From CAZDKK01 sp964603725 (GTDB taxonomy: Bacteria; Eisenbacteria; RBG-16-71-46; CAIMUX01; WJJG01): a stretch of DNA of 64,000 bases. The notes beneath the pieces are model-generated. The model was not told the DNA's origin, did no database searches, and saw nothing but the letters and a program-made list of their open reading frames with translations. The translations under genes and the position numbers were made by a program. Location: positions 1 through 64,000 of the forward strand of contig CAZRWW010000017.1 in NCBI GenBank assembly GCA_964603725.1, given 5' to 3'. Shown one piece after another: positions 43,931-55,447 of the stretch (positions are counted from its first letter, which is position 1; each line of letters starts with the position of its first letter).

Positions 43931-44044
43931 CCGGCAGCGCCCTACTCTCCCACGCAGTCTCCCACGTAGTACCATCGGCGCAGGAGGGCTTAACGACCGT
44001 GTTCGGAATGGGAACGGGTGTTTCCCCTCCGCCATCGCCACCGG
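43931..44044 (-). rRNA. rrf: 5S ribosomal RNA
   Basis: The ends are set by the helix I pair CCGGTGGCG (5') with CGCTGCCGG (3'). Internal landmarks CCCGTTCCCATTCCGAACACG and the loop E/helix IV region are typical. Read on the minus strand it follows the 23S gene by about 110 nt and precedes the terminator. Confidence 0.95.
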
Positions 44045-44431
44045 AAAATTCCCGGCTACCGCTCCGGTTGCACCCGGCTCGCGGCGCCTCATAGCCTGAC
44101 AACTGGGGTGACGATGCGGAACGCGTGAATCTCGAGACCGTGCAATAGACGTCCGACCAAGCCGCACGACCGATTAGTACCGCTCGGCTGAACACATTAC
44201 TGTGCTTACACCTACGGCCTATCAACCTCCTAGTCTCGAAGGGGTCTTTAGGAGCTCACGCTCGGGAGACCTCATCTTGGGAGGGGCTTCGCGCTTATAT
44301 GCTTTCAGCGCTTATCCCGGCCCAACATAGCTACCCGGCGATGCCGCTGGCGCGACAACCGGTACACTAGAGGTTGGTCCGTCCCAGTCCTCTCGTACGA
44401 GGGACAGCTTCCCTCAAGTCTCCTACGCCCA

Positions 44432-44466
<35 letters not shown>

Positions 44467-44505
44467 AAACCCAGCTCACGTACCGCTTTAATTGGCGAAC
44501 AGCCA

Positions 44506-44625
<120 letters not shown>

Positions 44626-44771
44626 TTTGAGCGACGGCAATTCCATACTCTACCGTCGGATCACTAAGTCCTGCTTTCGCATCTGCTCGACTTGTAAGTC
44701 TCGCAGTTAAGCACCCTTATGCCTTTGCGCTCTATGCACGGTTACCAAGCGTGCTGAGGGTACCTTTGAAA

Positions 44772-44820
<49 letters not shown>

Positions 44821-45073
44821 AACACTGTTCCCTGCCCTGATTCAAGGGCACGGGTTAGAATCCGAACAAAGTAAGGGTGGTATTTCACATTGTGACTCCA
44901 CGATGGCTAGCGCCACCGCTTCAAAGTCTCCCACCTATTCTACACATACGTTATCCAAACCCAATGCTAAGGTGCAGTAAAGGTGCACGGGGTCTTTTCG
45001 TCCATATGCAGGTAACCGGCGTCTTCACCGGTACCACAAGTTCACCGAGCCCGTGGTCGAGACAGTGACCAAA

Positions 45074-45123
<50 letters not shown>

Positions 45124-45842
45124 CGGATTCCCCCACCTGTTTCCAGGCAGGCCGGACTTTATCTTGATTGGCTCCAGCCGCATCGGCTGCGTTCAGTTCA
45201 GACGGATTCAACAGATCAGGCAGACAAGCAAGTCAGCTACTCAGGCCGCCCGCGATTCATCTGCTCCGCGATGGCGCGGATTCGCTCCACACCGCGCGGG
45301 GTCAAATGCGCGCCCGCCCCCATCAGTCGCACCACACGCCGGAACTTTAGGAAGTCCCGCCGCTTGGCCGTCTTGAGCTGATGCTTCTCGAAGAACGGAA
45401 TGATCCGCTCGAGCAGGTGTTGGTGGCCCCGCACGCGATAGGCCAGCCGACGGCCGTGGTTCGTGCGAACGACACCACAACCGAAGTGGGCCTTGAGCGC
45501 GTACAGAACCTTGGCATCCCGCTCGTGCTGGACGACGGTGAACTCAGGTAACACCTGATAGCCGCTCTCCAAGTCGGGCCTTGTGTTGATCCCCACGTGA
45601 AAGCAGCCCTCGCCGTCGACAAATCCCGTGATCCATTCAGCACTGAGATCCATGGCCAACCCCGAACATCAAGTCTCTGAGGGTTCCTGATCGCGCGATC
45701 AACGCGCCGATCAGGCCTTCCCTGCGGATTGCCCCCATGTCCGCTGGATTCTGACTGCCGGCCGCGAGGGCCGACGAGTACCAGACGGCTGTGGAGGGGT
45801 TTCCCGCATATGGTTCAGTTTTACTAAGGCTAGCGTATGTTA
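45124..45842 (-). mobile_element. Group I intron in 23S rRNA after position 1931
   Basis: Boundaries follow from the conserved exon sequence CCTAAGGT/AGCGAAATTCC. The 5' exon ends in U and the intron ends in G (45124), as required for group I. The guide GCCTTAG (intron nt 13-19) pairs with exon CTAAGGT, giving P1 with the splice-site U-G wobble. Core elements are visible in order: GCGGGAAACCCC (P), AATCCGCAGG (Q), CAGAGACTTGATG (R) and AAGATAAAGTCC (S). P7 forms between 45675-45671 (GACTT) and 45159-45155 (AAGTC). An endonuclease gene lies between R and S, i.e. in P8. Confidence 0.93.
45237..45653 (-). CDS. LAGLIDADG homing endonuclease (intron-encoded)
   Basis: 138 residues with a single LAGLIDADG motif (AEWITGFVDGEGCF; the catalytic acidic residue is within VDGEG), so it should work as a homodimer like I-CreI. 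Other family features are FTVVQHERDAKVLYALKAHF, GCGVVRTNHG, and YRVRGHQHLLERIIPFFEKH. The ATG at 45653 was chosen; a TTG two codons upstream is possible. It sits in the P8 loop of the group I intron and would cut intron-less 23S genes near position 1931 to spread the element. The frame is intact, suggesting recent activity. Confidence 0.92.
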   Translation of the reverse strand: MDLSAEWITGFVDGEGCFHVGINTRPDLESGYQVLPEFTVVQHERDAKVLYALKAHFGCGVVRTNHGRRLAYRVRGHQHLLERIIPFFEKHQLKTAKRRDFLKFRRVVRLMGAGAHLTPRGVERIRAIAEQMNRGRPE

Positions 45843-45887
<45 letters not shown>

Positions 45888-45976
45888 GTTCGGAGCTTCG
45901 CCTTGCGGCTAACCCCTCTCCTTAACCTTCCGGCACCGGGCAGGTGTCAGACCCTATACATCGCCTCATCGGCTTA

Positions 45977-46007
<31 letters not shown>

Positions 46008-46695
46008 TTGGGCCGATTCTCTGCGGCCTCCATACCTTCGCCCGCGAGGAGCTATTCTTTGGAGGCACCCCTTCTTCCGAAGTTACGGGGTAATTTTGCC
46101 GAGTTCCTTCCCGAGAACTCACTCGAGCACCTTAGGTTACTCACCTTACCTACCTGTGTCGGTTTACGGTACGGACACCCAGAGAATTCGCATAGAGGTT
46201 TTTCTCGGCAGCTGGCTTGAGACCACTTTGCCCCATACGGAGCTCACTATCGCCTCTCGGGGATAACGAGGAACCGGGTTTTCCTGGCTCCTCCCCCTAC
46301 GGGCTTAGACGCACATCCGATAGTACGCGGGTCCTACGCTCCTGCGTCACCCCATAGCTCAAACACCCTCTGAGTGGTACAGGAATATTGACCTGTTTTC
46401 CATCGCCTACGCCTTTCGGCCTCGGCTTAGGGTCCGACTAACCCTGAGCGGATTAACCTTCCTCAGGAAACCTTAGGTTTTCGGTGAACAGGTTTCTCAC
46501 CTGTTTTATCGCTACTCGTGCCGGCATTCTCACTTCTGGTTCGTCCACGGAATCTTACCGATTCCGCTTCGACCTACAGCAGAACGCTCCCCTACCAATC
46601 TCAGCTTGCGCTGAGAGTTCACAGCTTCGGCGCTAGGCTTGAGTCCCGAGAATTAGCGGCGCAGAACCATTAGACCAGTGAGCAGTTACGCACTC

Positions 46696-46727
<32 letters not shown>

Positions 46728-47135
46728 TGGCTGTTTCAACAGTCCCACATCCTTATTGTACACTTAGCCTAGACTTCGGGGCCTTAGCTGGTGATCTGGG
46801 TTGTTTCCCTCTCGGTTGTGGAGCTTATCCCCCACAGCCTCACTCCCGGGGTCCATGTGAACGGCATTCGGAGTTTGAATGGGTTTGGTAGCCTGGTAGG
46901 GCCCCTAGCCCAATCAGTGCTCTACCTCCGTCACAAAAGCCCCGAGGCTGCCCCTAAAGGCATTTCGGGGAGAACCAGCTATCTCCAGGTTTGATTGGCC
47001 TTTCACCCCTATCCACAGCTCATCCCCTCAGTTTTCAACCTAAGTGGGTTCGGCCCTCCACGCCCTTTTACAGGCGCTTCAGCCTGGCCATGGATAGATC
47101 ACCTGGCTTCGGGTCTACTGAATGCGACTTATGGT

Positions 47136-47170
<35 letters not shown>

Positions 47171-47986
47171 GTCTAAGACGCTTAACCTTGCCGCATCCAG
47201 TAACTCGCCGGCTCATTATGCAAAAGGCACGCCGTTAGCTAACCGGAGCCGAAGCCCCGGGTCGCCTCCGACCGCTTGTAGGCAAATGGTTTCAGGTTCT
47301 ATTTCACTCCCCGCCAGGGGTCCTTTTCACCTTTCCCTCACGGTACTTGTCCGCTATCGGTCGTCGGAGAGTATTTAGCCTTAGGAGGTGGTCCTCCCAG
47401 ATTCCCACAGGATTTCTCGTGTCCCGCAGTACTTGGGTGCCTGTCAGAAGGGAGAGGGTCACCTTTCGCGTACAGGGCTATCACCTTCTCTGGCCAGCCT
47501 TTCCAGAGCTGTTCTGCTAGGATTCCCTCCGAGCCCCCACTTGGACCGCATTCCAGTGAAGACAGGTCCCACGACCCCACCGACACAACGCACGCGGGCT
47601 TGAACATGCCGGTGGTTTGGGCTCTTCCCCGTTCGCTCGCCGCTACTTGGGGAATCGCGGTTGCTTTCTCTTCCTCGGGGTACTGAGATGTTTCAGTTCC
47701 CCCGGTTAGCTCTACCCAGCCTATGGATTCAGCCGGGAGTGACGGGGCATGACCCCCGCCGGGTTTCCCCATTCGGACATCTCCGGATCACGGGTTGTTT
47801 GCACCTCACCGGAGCTTATCGCAGCTTACCACGTCCTTCATCGCCTTCCGACGCCAAGGCATCCACCATTTGCCCTTAGTAGCTTGGTCGAACACCTAGG
47901 TGCACGATGGACCATTTCTGGTCCGATCGGCCTCGTCTAAGAGACCGATCCTTCGACGAATCAGCATCCCGCATCGTCTTTCCCAG

Positions 47987-47999
47987 TTGTCAAAGAACA
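47987..47999 (-). promoter_or_regulatory. boxA antitermination element upstream of 23S
   Basis: Minus-strand TGTTCTTTGACAA matches the boxA consensus (TGCTCTTTAACAA) bound by NusB-S10, about 100 nt before the 23S 5' end. It matches the copy in the 16S leader. Confidence 0.65.
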
Positions 48000-48064
48000 G
48001 ACATGGACCTCGGCAACGAGGTCAAACCGGTAAAGTATCTCTCGGCTTCGTATCCGAAAGGACC

Positions 48065-48137
48065 TGGAGACAACCGGGCTCGAACCGGTAACCTCCGCCG
48101 TGCAAAGGCGGCGCTCTCCCAGTTGAGCTATGCCCCC
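48065..48137 (-). tRNA. tRNA-Ala (TGC anticodon)
   Basis: 73 nt on the minus strand. Acceptor arms GGGGGCA and TGTCTCC pair (with G-T wobbles), the anticodon loop is TTTGCAC, and the T-loop is GGTTCGAGCCC-like. CCA is not encoded. It lies in the 16S-23S spacer. Confidence 0.96.
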
Positions 48138-48212
48138 CAAGCGTTCAAACCCGCTCCAGCTCCGCTTCGGACTCCTCCCGGCAGCATCGGCGACGCGCCG
48201 GGTGCGTGCCGG

Positions 48213-48286
<74 letters not shown>

Positions 48287-48456
48287 TTACGACGCAAGCA
48301 GCGGAGAAGAAGCTTCTCCGCCCCTGCGGCCGAGCCGAAACCCAACAACGGAATGCGAAGGCGGCGAACCCAGCGCCGCATCGACCTGGAGTGGGCGCCT
48401 CCGCCGAAGCACCGCGCGACACGCGGTCGCGGGACGCTCGACGGAGCCACCATGCT

Positions 48457-50019
<1,563 letters not shown>

Positions 50020-50143
50020 AAAAACCTCGGAGCCTCTCTCGCGAGGAGAGAGGATCATTGACCTGTTCTTCGATCGCCAATGCGACCCGGCACCGAGGCG
50101 CCGGATCTCAACGACGAAGGGCTCACACGCCTTCGCAATTCCG

Positions 50144-50156
50144 TTGTCAAAGACCA
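50144..50156 (-). promoter_or_regulatory. boxA antitermination element in the 16S leader
   Basis: Minus-strand TGGTCTTTGACAA, about 125 nt before the 16S 5' end. It is downstream of a GCCTCTG/CAGAGGC hairpin and downstream of the promoter at 50308-50337. Confidence 0.65.
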
Positions 50157-50307
50157 TCCTTGGGGCCTCTGCACAGAGGCTCTTCAAAAAGAGGCACGAA
50201 CTCGCAGTCTACGCAACACCGCCCTGCAGGTCAAACACATTTTTCGTCTTTCCTTACAGGGCAGATGGGGCGCCCCCGGAACGGGGGTCTCTCAACCGCG
50301 AGCGCCG

Positions 50308-50337
50308 ATTAAACATCGGCTCCTCACGAAAGTTCAA
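50308..50337 (-). promoter_or_regulatory. rRNA operon promoter
   Basis: Minus-strand TTGAAC (50337-50332), an 18-nt spacer and TTTAAT (50313-50308). An A-rich stretch just upstream (AAAAAACC and GAAAGAAAAAG at about 50342-50372) could serve as an UP element. The leader to 16S is about 280 nt. Confidence 0.6.
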
Positions 50338-50460
50338 CAGGTTTTTTCGCCCGCGCGCGCTTTTTCTTTCTACCAGATAACTCGTTGCCAATAAGTCGAT
50401 TACGGCATTACACCTTTGTGGCTCATGCCCGGTTGGGAGAGGCGCGCCCGCCGGGCGCCG

Positions 50461-50537
50461 CCCATTCGCGGTGTCATCGGCGCGTTTCCGCCGCCCATTC
50501 GCGGCGTCATCGGCGCGGTTCCGCCGCCCCCCCCCCC
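50461..50537. repeat. 33-bp direct repeat (two copies) plus an 11-C homopolymer upstream of the PBP gene
   Basis: Copies at 50461-50493 and 50494-50526 differ at two positions and are followed by C x 11 at 50527-50537. The stretch is part of the 270 nt between the rRNA promoter and the penicillin-binding protein start; no gene is seen. The C-tract is a possible slippage site. Confidence 0.8.
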
Positions 50538-50670
50538 GCGTGCGCGCCGAATCGCCGGCGGCGGCGGCGGAAACGCCGACGGCGATCGCGGGGTATCATG
50601 TCTCGACACTGGGCGGCCGTCGCGGGCGCACTGCCTTGACTGCGCCAGTCCCAGTGGGGAGTATGCTGCT

Positions 50671-52797
50671 GTGAAACACTTCGCGTTTGCATTCATGATC
50701 ACAGCTCTGCTGCTGGCAGCCGTGTTCTTCGCGATCATGACCTCCCTCGGCGAGGATCTGCCCTCGCCGCGCGGGCACCAGGACATCGCCCAGAGCGTTT
50801 CCACGCGCATTCTCGACGTCGACCGGCGCCTGGTGGACGAGCTCTTCGTCGAGGATCGCGTGCCCCTGGCATTCACGCAGATTCCCGCGGCGTTTCTGCA
50901 GGCGATCATCGCCATCGAGGATCGGCGGTTTTATCGACACTGGGGGCTCGATCCGGTGCGCGTCCTGCGCGCCGCGCAACGCGATATCGTGCAACTCGAG
51001 GTGCGCGAGGGCGCCTCGACGATCACCCAGCAGCTTGCTCGCAATCTCTTCCTTCACCATCGCCGCACCTGGAAGCGCAAGATCCAGGAGGCCGTGCTCG
51101 CGCTGCGCATCGAGCGCGCCTTCAGCAAGGATGAGATCCTGGAGCTCTACTCGAACCAGATCTACTTCGGCGAGGGCGCCTACGGCATCGAGGCCGCCGC
51201 GCGCAGGTTTTGCGGCGTCAGCGCGGGCGAGCTGACGACCGATCAGTGCGCCATGCTGGCGGGCATGGTGGGCAACCCGGCGGCCTTCTCGCCGCGCCGT
51301 CATCCGGACACCTGCCTGCGCCGGCGCAACCTGGTGCTGTCCGCGATGGCCAAGAACGACGCTCTGCCTCCCGCGATCGCCGACAGCCTCATCCAGCTGC
51401 CCCTCACTCTCAAGGCGGAGGGCGCCGATGTCCGTCACGGCGCCTACTTCACCGAGACGGTGCGGCGCGACCTGGCCGCGACCTACGGCTCGACCAACAT
51501 CTACCACATGGGCTTCACGGTCGAGACGACGCTCGACCTGGATCTGCAGAAGGCCGCCGAGCGCATCGTGGAAGACCACGTGCGCTACATCGAATCGGTC
51601 AACAACTACCCCTATCTCCAAGGTCGTCCCGACCTGCTGCTGCGCCGCTACGGCCGGCCGGTGCCCGACTCGCTGACAACGCCTCTGCGGCTGCAGGCCG
51701 CGCTGGTGGCGATCGAGCCCGCCACCGGCGCCGTGCGGGCCATGGTGGGTGGGCGCGACTTCTCCGAGAGCGAATTCAATCGCGCGCTGCAGGCGGCGCG
51801 GCAGACGGCCTCGGCCTTCAAGCCGTTCATCTATGCTGAAGCCATCCGCCGCGGCTATCGGACGAACCATCTGCTGCTCGACGCGCCGATCGAGTTCGCC
51901 ATCCCCGGCGGGGCTCCCGGCAACACGGTCTGGCGGCCGAAGAACTTCGACGAAAAGTGCCTCGGCCCGGTGACCATGCGCTACGCGCTGATGAAGTCGA
52001 TCAACATCCCGACCGTGCGCCTGCTCAGAGAGATCGGTCCCCGCCCCGTGGCGGAGCTCGCGCACCGGTTGGGCGTCCGCGGCCCCTTGCCGGAGGTGCT
52101 CTCCCTGGCCACCGGCGCGGGCGAGGCCCGCCTGATCGAGCTCACCAGCGCCTACTCGGCGTTCGCCAACCACGGCATCCGCGTGGAGCCCTACTTGATC
52201 GAGCGCGTTCTCGACCAGAGCGGACACGTGCTGCAGACCCACGAGATGCAGTCCGAGCAGGTGCTCGACGAGCGCACCAGCTACATCATCACCCACATGC
52301 TGCGGTCCGCCCTCGATCGCGGCACGGGCGTCACGGCCAGGTCGCGCTGGAACTTCCGCGCGCCGGCGGCCGGCAAGACCGGCACCATGGACGACTACAC
52401 CGATTCCTGGTACATCGGCTACACGCCCAATCTCGCCGTCGGGGTGTGGGTGGGCTTCGATGTCAAGATCCCGATCGGCGATGTGCGGACGGGCACGGGG
52501 TCGGCCGGCGCGCTGCCCATCTGGGCCCAGGTGATGCTGGCCGCGGAGGAACGCTACGGAATCTCGGATTTCGCGGTGCCGGACGGCATCGTGAGGGTGA
52601 CCACCTGTCTCGAAACCGGGTTGCTGGCGACGCCGGGCTGCCCCGATCCCATCGAGGATGTCTTTCTCCCCGGGACCGCCCCGACCGAGTACTGCCACAC
52701 CCATGCCGGGGCAGATCCCCGCGGGGGCGACTTCCGCCAGATCGATCGCGACATGCTCCAGCGCGACCCGTGGTCCGAAACGGCCGAAGAGCGCTGA
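50671..52797 (+). CDS. Class A penicillin-binding protein (PBP1A family, bifunctional)
   Basis: 708 residues: a short cytoplasmic N-terminus and one transmembrane helix (about 3-24), then a GT51 glycosyltransferase domain with catalytic Glu83 in AIEDRRFYRHWG and GASTITQQLARNLFL, then a transpeptidase domain with SxxK at Ser381-Lys384 (TASAFKPF), SxN (MKSINIPTVRL) and KTG (AGKTGTMDDYTDSW). It polymerises and crosslinks peptidoglycan. The GTG at 50671 has GGGGAG about 11 bases upstream; the open frame further upstream is repeat-derived. Length is slightly below that of E. coli MrcA. It faces away from the rRNA operon. Confidence 0.94.
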   Translation: MKHFAFAFMITALLLAAVFFAIMTSLGEDLPSPRGHQDIAQSVSTRILDVDRRLVDELFVEDRVPLAFTQIPAAFLQAIIAIEDRRFYRHWGLDPVRVLRAAQRDIVQLEVREGASTITQQLARNLFLHHRRTWKRKIQEAVLALRIERAFSKDEILELYSNQIYFGEGAYGIEAAARRFCGVSAGELTTDQCAMLAGMVGNPAAFSPRRHPDTCLRRRNLVLSAMAKNDALPPAIADSLIQLPLTLKAEGADVRHGAYFTETVRRDLAATYGSTNIYHMGFTVETTLDLDLQKAAERIVEDHVRYIESVNNYPYLQGRPDLLLRRYGRPVPDSLTTPLRLQAALVAIEPATGAVRAMVGGRDFSESEFNRALQAARQTASAFKPFIYAEAIRRGYRTNHLLLDAPIEFAIPGGAPGNTVWRPKNFDEKCLGPVTMRYALMKSINIPTVRLLREIGPRPVAELAHRLGVRGPLPEVLSLATGAGEARLIELTSAYSAFANHGIRVEPYLIERVLDQSGHVLQTHEMQSEQVLDERTSYIITHMLRSALDRGTGVTARSRWNFRAPAAGKTGTMDDYTDSWYIGYTPNLAVGVWVGFDVKIPIGDVRTGTGSAGALPIWAQVMLAAEERYGISDFAVPDGIVRVTTCLETGLLATPGCPDPIEDVFLPGTAPTEYCHTHAGADPRGGDFRQIDRDMLQRDPWSETAEER

Positions 52798-52824
52798 GCC
52801 CGCGCTCTCGCCCGCGTGCCCGGT

Positions 52825-54594
52825 CTAGCGGAGGTGCTCCGCGCACGGCACATCCCACGGGTCGGCAAAGACGCCCCGGGGCGTCACCAGCGCGAGCAGC
52901 ATCGGCTGGGGAGCCGGGGGATCGTCGGCGAGCACCACGAGCCGCTCCTCGGCCGCCAAGGGGCGGTCTGCGCCGACGCCTTCGGGCAGGTAGAGCGTCA
53001 CGAGCGGTTCGCCGGCCTGCACCCGCTCGCCCCGGCGCCGGTGGAACACGAGCCCCACGCGTGGATCGATCGGATCCTCCATGCGCCGGCGGCCGCCCCC
53101 CAGGTCCACGCACACGTCGCCCGCCAGGCGCGCGTCGACGGCCGCCAGGTATCCATCGCGCGGCGCGGCGATCGTGCGCCGCCGCTCGGCCACCGCGATG
53201 CGCTCGGGATGGTCGACCACCGCAGGGTCACCCCCCTGGGCCGCCAACCAGCGCCGGCAGCAGGCGGCCGCCTCGCCCGAGCGGAGCCGTTCTTCGAGCA
53301 GCCGCACCCCCGACCGCATGGTCGGCGCCAGTCCGGCCAGCACGGCCATGAGCCCGCCCAAGGCCAGGGTCACTTGGGCGAGCTCCGTCGCCGACTCCCC
53401 GTCGCGCAGTATCAGCAGGCTCTCGCGCACTTCGAGCGCGTTGCCGACGCTCGCGCCGAGCGGCTCTTCCATCCGGGTGAGGAGCGCCACGGCGGGCAGT
53501 CCGAGCTCACCCGCCACGTCGACCAGGGCCCGCGCCAACTCCTCGGCCCGGGCGCGGTCCGGCATGAATCCTCCGCGGCCCACTTTCACGTCGAGCACCA
53601 GGCCGGTGAGCCCGGCCGCGAGCTTCTTGCTGAGGATGCTGCTGACGATCAGCGGAATCGATTCGATGGTCGCGGAGACATCGCGCAGCGCGTACATGAC
53701 CCGGTCGGCCGGCACGAGCTCGCCGGTCTGCCCGGCGATGAAGCCGCCCGGGGCGCGCGCCAGCGACGCCAGCGCGTCGATCGGCAGCCGCGTGCGGAAG
53801 CCGGGGACGGCGTCCAGCTTGTCCAGCGTGCCTCCGGTGTGCCCCAGGCCGCGTCCGGAGATCATCGGCACGCAGATGCCGACAGACATGGCCAGCGGCA
53901 CGAGCGGAATCGAGACCTTGTCGCCCACCCCGCCGGTCGAGTGCTTGTCGATCTTGGGGCTGGCCAGCTCCCCGAGATCGAGGCGCGCCCCGGAAGCCAG
54001 CATGGCGCGCGTCAGATCGCACATTTCGCGCCGATCCATGCCCTTCAGGTAGACCGCCATCATGAAAGCGGCCATCTGATAGGGTTCGACTTCGCCCGCG
54101 ACCAGGCCGCGGATGAGCGCGTCGATCTCGCCGGTCTCCAGGGCCAGCCCGTCGCGCTTGCGGGCGATCGCTGCGCGCGGATGGAAGCGCGGGCCCGGGC
54201 GCCCCGCCTGCACGGCGGGCAGCAGCTCCCCGGGCAGCCAGCGCTGCCGGCGGCCGCTCGCGCCGACCGAGATGACCTCGGTGTGCGGCGCCAGGCGCCG
54301 CAGCGCGTCGCGACAGGCGCCGCACGGCGGCGTCGGATCTTCGGCCGGGGTAACGATCAGCAGGCGGCGGCCCGGCCGCAGTCCCTGCGCCCAGGCGGCG
54401 CAGAGGGCCACGCGCTCGGCGCACATGCCCAGGCCAAGCGAGGCGTTCTCCAGGTTGCAGCCGGCGACGATGCCGGCACCCTCCACTTCCAGCGCCGCTC
54501 CCACCGGAAAGCGCGAGTACGGCGCGTGCGCCCGCGCCTGCGCCGTTCGCGCCGCCCGCACCAGGTCTTCGCCGTCCTGCGCCCAAGGCTCCAC
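52825..54594 (-). CDS. Cytidine deaminase-pyrimidine nucleoside phosphorylase fusion
   Basis: 589 residues in one uninterrupted frame. Residues 1-130 are a complete cytidine deaminase: APYSRFPVGAAL, catalytic C58-A-E60 (MCAERVAL) and the zinc ligands in PPCGACRDAL (C91, C94). Residues about 145-589 are a pyrimidine or thymidine phosphorylase: KIDKHSTGGVGDKVS, the signature SGRGLGHTGGTLDKLDAVPG and the C-terminal barrel-sandwich domain with DPRVGLVF. The polypeptide could deaminate cytidine and then phosphorolyse the resulting uridine. The GTG at 54594 has GGGAGGAA six bases upstream. It is divergent from mazG, 64 nt away. Confidence 0.9.
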   Translation of the reverse strand: MEPWAQDGEDLVRAARTAQARAHAPYSRFPVGAALEVEGAGIVAGCNLENASLGLGMCAERVALCAAWAQGLRPGRRLLIVTPAEDPTPPCGACRDALRRLAPHTEVISVGASGRRQRWLPGELLPAVQAGRPGPRFHPRAAIARKRDGLALETGEIDALIRGLVAGEVEPYQMAAFMMAVYLKGMDRREMCDLTRAMLASGARLDLGELASPKIDKHSTGGVGDKVSIPLVPLAMSVGICVPMISGRGLGHTGGTLDKLDAVPGFRTRLPIDALASLARAPGGFIAGQTGELVPADRVMYALRDVSATIESIPLIVSSILSKKLAAGLTGLVLDVKVGRGGFMPDRARAEELARALVDVAGELGLPAVALLTRMEEPLGASVGNALEVRESLLILRDGESATELAQVTLALGGLMAVLAGLAPTMRSGVRLLEERLRSGEAAACCRRWLAAQGGDPAVVDHPERIAVAERRRTIAAPRDGYLAAVDARLAGDVCVDLGGGRRRMEDPIDPRVGLVFHRRRGERVQAGEPLVTLYLPEGVGADRPLAAEERLVVLADDPPAPQPMLLALVTPRGVFADPWDVPCAEHLR

Positions 54595-54658
54595 GCTCGT
54601 TCCTCCCCACGTCCGCCGCCGGTTGAGCCGCGGACCGCCGCCATGGTAGCGTCGCGGC

Positions 54659-55447
54659 ATGGATGTGCAAGCCACATACGACTGGGAGGGCCTGCGCGCA
54701 CTGTGCCGGGCCCTGCGAGCTCCGGGCGGCTGCAGCTGGGACCGCGCGCAGACGCTGTCGACGCTGACCCCCTACCTGCTCGAGGAGACCCACGAGTTGC
54801 TCGAGGCCTTGGCGGACGGCAACGACCGCGCCGCGGCCGAGGAGCTGGGCGACCTGCTCTACCTGATCGTCTTCGTGCTCACCGTCGCCGAGGAAGAGGG
54901 CCGTTTCGACTTCAAGACCGTGGCCCGCGGGATCATCACCAAGCTGATCAGGCGCCACCCGCACGTCTTCGGCGCCGCGCCGAGCGAGGCCTCGGCCGGG
55001 CAGGCGCGCGCATCCTGGGAACTGGTCAAGCGCGGCGAGGCGCCGGACGCGGCCGCGCGACTGAACGCCGGCGCCCGCGGACTGCCGGCGCTCGTCGAGG
55101 CGCTGCGGGTGCAGGAGAAGGCGGCGGGCTTCGGCTTCGACTGGCCGGATGTGGGCGGCGTGCTCGAGAAGCTGAGCGAGGAGCGCGAGGAGCTGCGCGC
55201 CGCCCTGCTGGAGCACGATGATGAACAGACCCGCGAGGAGGTCGGCGACCTGCTTTTCACCCTCGTCAACCTCGCCCGCCACGTGCGCGCCGATCCCGAG
55301 CAGAGCCTCAAGGCGGCCACGCGCAAGTTCCGCGACCGCTTCGCGCGCATGGAAGCGATTCTCGCCCGCGAAGGACGCGCCCTGGGCGCGGCCGATCTCG
55401 CCACGATGGAAGCGGCCTGGCAGCGCGCCAAGCGCGCGGACGGCTAG
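54659..55447 (+). CDS. mazG: Nucleoside triphosphate pyrophosphohydrolase MazG
   Basis: 262 residues with two MazG domains. The first has EETHELLEAL and EELGDLLYLIVF (the metal-binding EExxE...ExxD pattern). The second has EEREELRAALLEHDDEQTRE and EEVGDLLFTLVNLARHV. It hydrolyses non-canonical or excess NTPs to NMP and pyrophosphate. The ATG at 54659 is used. Its stop TAG shares the tetranucleotide CTAG with the stop of the convergent speB gene. Its location next to a pyrimidine salvage enzyme fits nucleotide housekeeping. Confidence 0.94.
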   Translation: MDVQATYDWEGLRALCRALRAPGGCSWDRAQTLSTLTPYLLEETHELLEALADGNDRAAAEELGDLLYLIVFVLTVAEEEGRFDFKTVARGIITKLIRRHPHVFGAAPSEASAGQARASWELVKRGEAPDAAARLNAGARGLPALVEALRVQEKAAGFGFDWPDVGGVLEKLSEEREELRAALLEHDDEQTREEVGDLLFTLVNLARHVRADPEQSLKAATRKFRDRFARMEAILAREGRALGAADLATMEAAWQRAKRADG

